From: JAUXFK01 sp034189035
GTDB taxonomy: Bacteria; Desulfobacterota; UBA8473
Length of the DNA: 64,000 nucleotides
Reading direction: 5' to 3'
NCBI GenBank assembly: GCA_034189035.1
Contig: JAXHVA010000011.1
Location: 7,208-71,207 of the forward strand
Shown: piece by piece, positions 37,125-44,263 of the stretch
Layout of the letters: every line of letters starts with the position of its first letter
Numbering within the stretch: position 1 is the stretch's first letter
The notes under the pieces: model-generated
Seen by the model: only the letters and a program-made list of their open reading frames with translations
What the model was told of the DNA's origin: nothing
The model's database searches: none
Translations under genes and position numbers: made by a program

Positions 37125-38258
37125 ATGAATCTTGACTTTACAGAAGAACAGGAGATATTAAGGGCATCAGTAAAGAGTTTTATAGGAAAGGAATGTTCCA
37201 GTGAAAAGGTAAGGGAAATAGAAGACAGTGAAGATGGATATTCGAAAGAGACATGGAAAAAAATGGCTGAACTCGGCTGGATGGGGATTATATTCCCTGA
37301 GGAGTATGGCGGATATGGTGGGACGTTTATAGACTTGATTGTCTTGATGGAAGAGATGGGCCGAGGCATTTTGCCAAGCCCCTTCTTTTCGACTGTGGTC
37401 CTCAGTGGAGAAATTCTAATTGAGGGAGGATCAGAGGCCCAGAAGAAGGAATTTATTGAGAAGATTTCTACTGGTAATTTGATCATGGCTTTAGCGCTCT
37501 ATGAGCAAAATGGAAGCTACAAACCATCTGGAGTTACTGTTAAGGCAACGCCCAATAACGATGGATATACAATACAGGGTACCAAGATGTTTGTTGGTGA
37601 TGCAAATATTTCGGATTACCTGTTGGTTGCTGCCAGAACCAAAGAAGGGAGCGGTTTTGAAGATGGGATTACCCTTTTTGTCATCGATGCCAAAGACAAG
37701 GGGATTACCTGTAATAAGATGAAGTCTGTCGGTTCTGATAACCAATGTGAGGTTATATTCGATAGTGTATGCGTGTCAAAGGACAGTATCATAGGGGGCC
37801 TCGACAAAGGCTGGACAGTTATACAAAAAGCAAGTCAAAAAGCTATTGTTGCAAAATGCGCAGAGATGGTTGGCGGCATGGAGGCTTCCTTGGAAATGAC
37901 CACTGCTTATTCAAAGGAAAGGGAACAGTATAAAAGACCGATTGGAAACTTTCAGGTAATTCAGCACTATCTTTCAAATATGTTCATAAAGACAAACACA
38001 GCAAAGAACCTAACGTATGAGGCTGCCTGGATGGCAGGAGAGGGACTCACCTGTACCTATCATGTATCCGCAGCGAAGAGTTATGTGAGTGAGGCGTATA
38101 AGTACGTTACTGAAAGGGGTGTCCAGGTTCATGGTGCTATAGGCACAACCAGAGAACATGATATGGGGCTTTATTATAGGAGGGCAAAAGCGGCAGATGT
38201 CTTACTCGGTGATTGCGTTCATCACAATGAATTAGTTGCTAAAGAATTGGGTCTTTAA
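37125..38258 (+). CDS. Acyl-CoA dehydrogenase
   Basis: 377 residues, second acyl-CoA dehydrogenase. Landmarks: MNLDFTEEQEILRASVKSFI, WMGIIFPEEYGGYGGTF, IQGTKMFVGDANISDYLLVA, DKGWTVIQKASQKA, REQYKRPIGNFQVIQHYLSN and GAIGTTREHDMGLYYRRAKA. The C-terminal GTTREHD type is typical of dehydrogenases that form heteromers with a partner; the upstream 35711 product is the natural candidate. A Shine-Dalgarno (TAGGAGG) lies 8 bases before the ATG. The two genes are separated by repeat element B. Confidence 0.92.
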   Translation: MNLDFTEEQEILRASVKSFIGKECSSEKVREIEDSEDGYSKETWKKMAELGWMGIIFPEEYGGYGGTFIDLIVLMEEMGRGILPSPFFSTVVLSGEILIEGGSEAQKKEFIEKISTGNLIMALALYEQNGSYKPSGVTVKATPNNDGYTIQGTKMFVGDANISDYLLVAARTKEGSGFEDGITLFVIDAKDKGITCNKMKSVGSDNQCEVIFDSVCVSKDSIIGGLDKGWTVIQKASQKAIVAKCAEMVGGMEASLEMTTAYSKEREQYKRPIGNFQVIQHYLSNMFIKTNTAKNLTYEAAWMAGEGLTCTYHVSAAKSYVSEAYKYVTERGVQVHGAIGTTREHDMGLYYRRAKAADVLLGDCVHHNELVAKELGL

Positions 38259-38328
38259 TATTTTAAACAAGAAGAATTCGGATCTAGACAACAGTACGAT
38301 AAAGAGGCAGAATACAATAGAGAAAGAT

Positions 38329-39084
38329 ATGAATATACCCCTTCCGTCCTTGATAGATGAGGCGTTGGAAATATCAGATACGCTTCTAAAAATGATCAAG
38401 GACTTTAAAAAAATCATGATGAAGAAATTCCTCGAAGTCGATGAGCATGCGGATATCCTGAAGATATATGAATCAGGCTTTCCTTCTTCCCCGTGGAAAA
38501 TTGTAATGCTTAAGGAGCTTGTTACGCCAGATGGTATTGTACAGGGCCTACAGGACGAATTATTCTATGAAGGTTCGCATTCTGAGAATGGATATCCATT
38601 GTTACTGCCTGCGCATATCAAGAGTCTGCGATTCCAGCCGGATAGATTCAGGTATATTAGTGGTAAGTCTGTTTCTGAGAAATATATGGTTCAAGGTGGC
38701 GATATTATTATGCTCCAACACGGTGATGAGAAAGGCGCCTGTGCATTTGTCCCGTTTATGCACGAAGACTCAATTCTCGGCTGTGGTATGATCAGGATAA
38801 GAACAGATGCTGATCTGTGCGAAGTATTTTACATTGCGAATATACTGCATTTCTATTACAATACAGGCATTATGAAGAACCTGAAAGAAGAGGGGTCGGG
38901 CAGAATAGACCCATCAGTCTTATCAAGGATGCCAGTGCCTCTGCCTCCTTTAGAAAGACAAAAACAGATTGCTGATTTCATGCTACAGTTATCTGTTGGC
39001 ATGGCAGCACAAGAAAATTATTGTAAGGAGATGTTTAGAATCAAAAAATTGATTGAAATTGGGGAGAAGGAAGTAAACGGTTAA
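38329..39084 (+). CDS. Orphan HsdS-like (type I specificity-domain) protein
   Basis: About 251 residues from ATG 38329; a TTG at 38236 in the same frame would overlap the dehydrogenase and lacks a Shine-Dalgarno. The C-terminal half ends in SRMPVPLPPLERQKQIADFM followed by a helix, the pattern that closes a target-recognition domain in HsdS subunits. The middle (FYEGSHSENGYPLLLPAHIK, KYMVQGGDIIM) also resembles such a domain. Only one recognition domain is present, and no hsdM or hsdR gene is near. It lies directly after acyl-CoA dehydrogenase. Function is unknown; it could be a half-specificity subunit or a regulator. Confidence 0.6.
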   Translation: MNIPLPSLIDEALEISDTLLKMIKDFKKIMMKKFLEVDEHADILKIYESGFPSSPWKIVMLKELVTPDGIVQGLQDELFYEGSHSENGYPLLLPAHIKSLRFQPDRFRYISGKSVSEKYMVQGGDIIMLQHGDEKGACAFVPFMHEDSILGCGMIRIRTDADLCEVFYIANILHFYYNTGIMKNLKEEGSGRIDPSVLSRMPVPLPPLERQKQIADFMLQLSVGMAAQENYCKEMFRIKKLIEIGEKEVNG

Positions 39085-39153
39085 TCATTCCTGCGGTTAA
39101 GACCTTTGCCTTAAACAGAAATCCTCACTTCTCGATGGATATTAGATAGATAC

Positions 39154-39945
39154 GTGTATGCCGGGATGGCATAGGACTAGCGATGTGAAAGTCCTCGTGC
39201 CAGGACGCGGAGCCTAAGGTTAGGAGAAGGGCAAGGGCGTTCTAGTAAGGCGGGGTCTGGAGGAAGCCCAATCCAAAAGTGCGGGGCGACGTACAGGAAC
39301 CGGATCTGAGGTGTGGTACACTCGGGACGAGTGGCCACGTGACCATAAAGTCCTCCATCCGCAATTGGGGTGTGCTTTATAAATCCGGCGTTTACGCACA
39401 GAAAGCTTTAGTGTCTTACCCCGGGAGGCCTGTACAGTGTTCTAAAGGAGGAATGGCTGAGATATTGTGGCACCGCCGGGAAACCAGGCGGCAAACTGAG
39501 AAGACAAAGTTCAGCCTGAAGCCACTGTAATGGACTGAGACACGAGCAATCGTGTTTGACCGCTGTACAGGAGTCAGCAGAGGGCATAGTAGGAGGGTCA
39601 CAGGCATTATTTCACACTCGCATGGACGAACTAGGAACCCGCCTTGCAATCGAAAGAGCAGGTGAGGAAACTCTCGGCCTACCCGATAGGGGAAATGGAT
39701 GCTATGCCGCCTCTGAAGGCCCGAACGGTATGAGAGGGGCATTATTCAGCTTGGACAGGGTACAACCGTCACATAGTGTGGTGGCCTACCAATTATTGGG
39801 TGGCAAATTGTGCGTTGATTCAAATTGATTGAACACCCAGCTGACCTTTATTGCTCGGAGTAATCTGCCGAACCGCCGTGGTACGTGATCCGTATGCCCG
39901 GTGGTGTGGGAGGAGAGAAGCCGTCAGGCTTCTCCCTATCCCAAT
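39154..39945 (+). mobile_element. Group II intron without an intron-encoded protein
   Basis: The 5' end is GTGTATGCCGGGATGGCATA, close to the GUGYG consensus and domain I start. Then follow GGACTAGCGATGTGAAAGTCC, GGACGCGGAGCCTAAGG and AAGGGCAAGGGCG, familiar domain I segments. The 3' part has GCCGAACCGCCGTGGTACGT, the catalytic domain V, then GTGGTGTGGGAGGAGAGAAG, leading into a domain VI hairpin. The intron appears to end CCCAAT at 39945. The total of about 792 bases leaves no room for a reverse transcriptase, and the two ORFs over it have no family features. It is either a trans-mobilised ORF-less intron or a deletion form. Confidence 0.78.
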
Positions 39946-39966
39946 TGTAAAAAAAGGGAGATGAAC

Positions 39967-40322
39967 ATGCAGGATATCGAACAGCGTGTAGAAATATTTT
40001 GCGATTATACATGACCCTATTGCTCTTTCATTACCTGAGTATTCAAAGACTTGAAACTGAATTGAATATTGTCACCAAGTGGCGCTGTTTCCCTCTTCAG
40101 CCAGAAATTCCGACTGAGGGCATTTTGCTTGCGGAACTATTCGGTCAATCAACTCGTAAGATAGAGATCTTGGCACACGGTTTACAGCAAAGCGCATCTC
40201 ATCTTGCGCTGCCGTTTGGTTCTTTACATAGAATTTTCAACACCCATTTAGCACAAGAGGTTGGGCTTTGGGGGGCGGAACAGAACAGCGGGCTAGTTTA
40301 CAGTATTTTGTGTAAATTCTGA
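39967..40322 (+). pseudogene. FrnE/DsbA-like thioredoxin-fold gene with UGA at CxxC, frameshifted
   Basis: From ATG 39967 (Shine-Dalgarno GGGAG) the frame reads MQDIEQRVEIFCDYT-UGA-PYC. This is the N-terminus of a FrnE/DsbA-family oxidoreductase with the first active-site Cys of CxxC replaced by TGA (40012-40014). After one missing base near 40033-40035 it continues LSIQRLETELNIVTKWRCFP, LQPEIPTEG and LPFGSLHRIFNTHLAQEVGL, then diverges and stops at 40322, short of the usual C-terminus. An imperfect hairpin (40025-40048, loop CTGA) begins 11 bases after the TGA, where a bacterial SECIS would lie. It is probably a decayed selenoprotein gene. Confidence 0.6.
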
Positions 40323-40397
40323 GAGTGTAGAAAAAAAGGTGTTTTTACTATAAAAAGAGATTTAATCAGAAACCTTAATAAGAAAGGAGAAGCACCC

Positions 40398-41064
40398 GTG
40401 AAAGAGGAAATTACTGTACCTGATGTAATGAGCATTTGCAAAGCGATTCAGGAGCAGCCTGAGAATATTTTTAAGATGATTCGTATAGAGATCAAAGAGA
40501 AGGTTAGTTCATATCAGCCCAAGCTGATGGATATAGAGCTTACCCATTTTCTTGGGCGAGAGCCGTATGAACATGGACAAGGAGATGTTAATCATTGCAA
40601 TGGTTCCTATGTATCAATTTCATATTGAAAGGGATTGGAGAGGTACAGGTTGAAGTGTCGAGGGACCGGAAGGGAGAGTTTGAGCACCAGGTGCTCACCC
40701 GAAGCAAGCGCTATGAAAATAAGCTTTAAAAGATTTAAGTTTTATGTTTTTGAGGGGGATTAGTACCATATCTTATCAATGATTTCTACAAGGCTGATAG
40801 GCCGGAAGATATTTCCAAACGAAGGTCAGCAATGCAAATAAAGAGTTGATAGAGGTCGAAGAAAAATAGAGAACTCGTGATCTGTCCGAGGAAAGAATCA
40901 GATACATATTCTTGAGTGTTAAACATAACCACTGTACCGATACTCATGTTGAAGGGAAAGAAGTTGGTAGAGGTCCAACTATATGAACAAATGGAAAGCT
41001 TTGTAAAAAACGCAGGCGTATGAAAAAGGAATGTGCAAGGGACATTAATTCGTCTTTGCATCGT
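40398..41064 (+). pseudogene. IS256-family transposase relic
   Basis: The first frame (40398-40628) reads MKEEITVPDVMSICKAIQEQ, then MDIELTHFLGREPYEHGQGD and VNHCNGSY, the N-terminus of mutator-type IS256 transposases. Beyond it, fragments in other frames continue the family (IGEVQVEVSRDRKGEFE..., DLSEERIRYIFL-like). The DDE core cannot be read through. Many lesions; inactive. No terminal repeats were identified. It lies between the FrnE-like relic and the synthase-thiolase genes. Confidence 0.75.
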
Positions 41065-41281
41065 AGAAAATATTCCTTTTTCCTTACTAGCATCTTATAA
41101 ATTTGGTGCTATGCTTGATTTGTGTAACATCATCAAACGTCAAAGAGGATACAGGATAAAAAGAATAATAGTCTTCGCATTCATATTTGTGTAATCACAA
41201 AAAGAAAGGTCATGGCCGCTCAAAGAGAGACGTTCGCGATTAAACTGTGAAATGGAGAATTGAAATAGTAAAGGAGGAACC

Positions 41282-42718
41282 ATGGCAGTAGGAATAGCGG
41301 GCTATGGGGTGTATATACCCAAGTACCGTATCCGTAGAGATGATATAGCAAAGGCATGGGGAGGTCGAGACAGAGGTGAGAACGTTGTTCCAAATGAAAA
41401 TGAAGATACAATTACTATGGCTATAGAGGCCTCCTTTAATGCTATAGAACATGCTTGTTTGGATGATATCAAAACACTCGATGCGATCTATTTGGGTACA
41501 GGTTCAGCCCCTGATATTGAGCATTCTTATATAGGGGTTATCGCTGAAACTTTAGGGACAAGGCCGGATATAGATATTTTGGATTTTAGTTCTTCCCCAA
41601 GAGCGAGTGTAGCAGCAATAAAGGCCTGTATGGATGCTGTGGAGGCCGGAAGGATTAAATACGGCCTGGTCATAGGGTCTGATTTTCGCACATCCTCATC
41701 TGGGAGCAACCTGGAATTGACATTTGGTGCAGGCGCAGGGGCTCTTGTGCTGAGCAGTGTTAATACCATAGCTGATATTATAGACACCTATACGTATTCT
41801 ACCAATTTTAGAGACAGATGGAGGAGTGTAAAAGACACGTATGTAAGAGATTATGAGCCGAGATTTACAAAGGAATACGGGTACAGCAGGCATATCATCA
41901 ATTCAGTAAATGGGTTAATTGCAAAGTCGGGTGTAACCATAGATAAAGTGAGGCATGTTGTGTTTCAACAACCAGATGAAAAGTTTGCCCGAACCGTAGC
42001 AAAGAAACTCAATGTAACCCACGAACAGATAGAATTGGGCCTATTATCTCAGCATACGGGTGATACTGGAGCAGGCTCTATCTTCCTTGGTCTTTCAGCA
42101 GTCCTGGACAGGGCAAGACTGGATGATAGAATATTAGCCGTTTCATATGGCTCAGGTGTAAGCGATTCCCTTCTTCTCATTGTAACTAACAATATTGAGA
42201 AGAAAAGGGAAAATTGTAGGCCTGTGGATTCATACCTGGAAAGCAAGTCGTATATTGACTATAATAGCTATATGAAAATTACTGGTAAATTGAAAAAAGC
42301 AGAAAACCCTTCAAAAATGGGTATTTCTCCCCTTTCACCGATGTTATGGAGAGCCGGCGCAGAGATGTATAGAATGATTGGGGCAAAATGCATTAAATGT
42401 GGGTATGTAAATTTTCCGCCTTCGGAGAGGAAGATCTGTATACGGTGTGGTGGAGTAGAATTTAAAGAGGTTTTGTTAAACAGGAAGGGAAGGATACATA
42501 CATACTGCATCAACTACTATATGCCGGCTGGTTTTGAGTCCCCTTTGCCTATTATTATTGCAGACTTGGATGGGGGTGTAAGACACAGGGCATTGGGAAC
42601 AGAGATGATGCATGATGAAATCAGTATTGATATGCCTGTGGAGTTGGTCTTGAGAAACATTGTTTCAGAAGAGAATGTAAAACAGTATGGGAATGTATTC
42701 AGACCGATCAGGTTCTAA
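41282..42718 (+). CDS. HMG-CoA synthase-like protein fused to DUF35 zinc ribbon/OB domain; catalytic residues replaced
   Basis: 478 residues. The first about 345 follow the HMG-CoA synthase/ketoacyl synthase III fold (GIAGYGVYIPKYRI, NEDTITMAIEA, GAGAGALVLS, LLSQHTGDTGAGS). At the usual active-site Cys (archaeal ACKAG) it has SSSPRAS (residues 103-109), and the His of FHQP is FQQP (Gln229). The C-terminal part is DUF35: rubredoxin-like CIKCG...CIRCGG, then an OB fold (RKGRIHTYCINYYMPAGFES). DUF35 proteins bridge thiolases and synthases in archaea, and thiolase follows at 43049. A scaffold or acyl-binding role is more likely than classical synthase chemistry; this is inference. Confidence 0.8.
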   Translation: MAVGIAGYGVYIPKYRIRRDDIAKAWGGRDRGENVVPNENEDTITMAIEASFNAIEHACLDDIKTLDAIYLGTGSAPDIEHSYIGVIAETLGTRPDIDILDFSSSPRASVAAIKACMDAVEAGRIKYGLVIGSDFRTSSSGSNLELTFGAGAGALVLSSVNTIADIIDTYTYSTNFRDRWRSVKDTYVRDYEPRFTKEYGYSRHIINSVNGLIAKSGVTIDKVRHVVFQQPDEKFARTVAKKLNVTHEQIELGLLSQHTGDTGAGSIFLGLSAVLDRARLDDRILAVSYGSGVSDSLLLIVTNNIEKKRENCRPVDSYLESKSYIDYNSYMKITGKLKKAENPSKMGISPLSPMLWRAGAEMYRMIGAKCIKCGYVNFPPSERKICIRCGGVEFKEVLLNRKGRIHTYCINYYMPAGFESPLPIIIADLDGGVRHRALGTEMMHDEISIDMPVELVLRNIVSEENVKQYGNVFRPIRF

Positions 42719-42761
42719 GAACCTCTAATAATATGGTGTATTTTAAATTGAAAAAATGCAA

Positions 42762-43014
42762 TAGTTTAGCTTTTTGTAAATTTAACTGCTTCAATGGTTG
42801 TCAAATTTTAATCCGTGTAAAATTCGCATCCAAGAGAGCATGAAGAAAGAACAGTATATCACCATTCTATTTGGTAGCTCCATTATTAACTAATTTCAGA
42901 TTTAAAATGTGAGGTTATCCCTTGTTCTTTCTTCACGCTCACTAAGATGTTCAAACAATACACACCTTAAAATTTGACAACCGTTGAAGCCACTCTTTTC
43001 AAAAACTAAACCGT
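42762..43014. repeat. Intergenic inverted-repeat element, copy A
   Basis: GCTTCAATGGTTGTCAAATT begins the left arm core (42788-42819), and its near-complement ends in AAAATTTGACAACCGTTGAAGC (42969-42990). Outer parts (GTTTAGCTTTTTG at left, CAAAAACTAAAC at right) also pair. An inner pair, GAAGAAAGAACA (42842) with TGTTCTTTCTTC (42923-42934), extends the foldback. The element occupies almost the whole gap before the thiolase gene. Confidence 0.7.
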
Positions 43015-43048
43015 TACAAAAACAAAGAATCCAAAAGGGGTATAGGAG

Positions 43049-44260
43049 ATGGGATGGAATAGAGTCGCTATCGTAGGTGTCGGGCTAATAAAATTCGGGG
43101 AGTTATTTGAAAAAGGTTGGGAAATAATGGTTGAAGAGGCGTATTTGAATGCCATTAACAGCGTTGATAAAGGATTTAACCCTCAAGATATTGAAGCAGC
43201 ATGGCTTGGTGATTGTAGACCCGGTGCCCATGGTAATCAGACCTTGGCAGGGGTATCACTTGTTGGAAATATCGGTCTTGCGGGGATTCCCTGCACTCAT
43301 ATAGAGAACGGTTGCCCTACAGGTAGTGATACATTTAGGAACGGTTGTCTGGGTGTTGCATCTGGAGTCTATGATGTTGTATTGGTAGCAGGAGCTGAAA
43401 AGATGCGAGATAAATCAACAGCAGAGCTTTTGTCTTTGGCATCACAGGGCCACCCTATAATACAAAGGGGAGAGACTGCGATGACGATGTTTGCACCCCA
43501 GGCAATCAGGCACATGCATGAGTATGGAACAGCAAAAGAACAGATGGCTATGGTAGCCGTGAAAAACCATAAAAACGGAGTATACGATCCTTACTCTCAT
43601 TTCAGGTATGAGATAACTGTAGAAGATGTATATAAATCGCCGATGGTCTGCACTCCCCTTAATTTACTCGACTGTTGCCCCCAAACAGATGGAGCAGCTG
43701 TAGCGATTCTTTGTAGGGCCGATATAGCTGAGAAGTATACAGATAAACCGGTCTATGTTGCGGGTTTTGGTATGGGTACAGATGTGTTTTATGTACATGA
43801 AAAAGAAAATTTTACAGAGTTTGTTGCCAGTGTTAGAGCAGCAAAACAGGCGTATTCTATGGCAGGAATAGGACCTGAGGATATAGATGTAGCAGAGGTC
43901 CATGACTGCTTTACCATAACAGAAATAATCAACTACGAAGACCTCGGATTCTGTTACAAGGGCAAGGGTGGGAAGCTGATAGAGAAAGGTGAAACGGATA
44001 TCAAAGGGAGTATACCGGTGAATCCAAGTGGTGGCTTAATATCCAAAGGGCATCCTTTAGGTGCAACTGGTATTGCGCAGATCTCTGAGTTATACTGGCA
44101 ATTGAGGGAAGATGTAAGGGATTCTGGTGGGTTGGGTGAACCTGCTATAAATGAAAAGAGACAGGTAGAGATAAAGAAGGGGTATGCCCTTCAGCACAAT
44201 GTTGGAGGCAGAGGTATATCCAATTCAGTAGTAACTATTTTAACAAACAAAAAGGGATAA
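43049..44260 (+). CDS. Thiolase family protein (SCP2-type acetyl-CoA acetyltransferase)
   Basis: 403-residue thiolase of the SCP2/archaeal-like branch. The nucleophile Cys lies in IENGCPTGSDTFRNG (about residue 89). VAEVHDCFTITEI holds the catalytic His region, and GGLISKGHPLGATG (about 335-348) the C-terminal His loop. The C-terminus LQHNVGGRGISNSVVTIL is usual. It would condense or cleave acyl-CoA with acetyl-CoA; it probably works with the upstream synthase-like/DUF35 protein as a complex, as known for archaeal thiolase-HMG-CoA synthase channels. Shine-Dalgarno is weak (TATAGGAG). The stop lies 3 bases from the convergent GGDEF gene. Confidence 0.9.
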   Translation: MGWNRVAIVGVGLIKFGELFEKGWEIMVEEAYLNAINSVDKGFNPQDIEAAWLGDCRPGAHGNQTLAGVSLVGNIGLAGIPCTHIENGCPTGSDTFRNGCLGVASGVYDVVLVAGAEKMRDKSTAELLSLASQGHPIIQRGETAMTMFAPQAIRHMHEYGTAKEQMAMVAVKNHKNGVYDPYSHFRYEITVEDVYKSPMVCTPLNLLDCCPQTDGAAVAILCRADIAEKYTDKPVYVAGFGMGTDVFYVHEKENFTEFVASVRAAKQAYSMAGIGPEDIDVAEVHDCFTITEIINYEDLGFCYKGKGGKLIEKGETDIKGSIPVNPSGGLISKGHPLGATGIAQISELYWQLREDVRDSGGLGEPAINEKRQVEIKKGYALQHNVGGRGISNSVVTILTNKKG

Positions 44261-44263
44261 CCT

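Noticed and set aside
39556..39828. 90-residue ORF inside the intron, and a 108-residue ORF on the other strand (39416-39742).
   Set aside because: No reverse transcriptase motifs; both run across conserved intron RNA segments, so they are chance frames.
36911..43014. Repeat elements as CRISPR arrays.
   Set aside because: They are single dispersed inverted repeats without regular spacers, and no cas genes are present.
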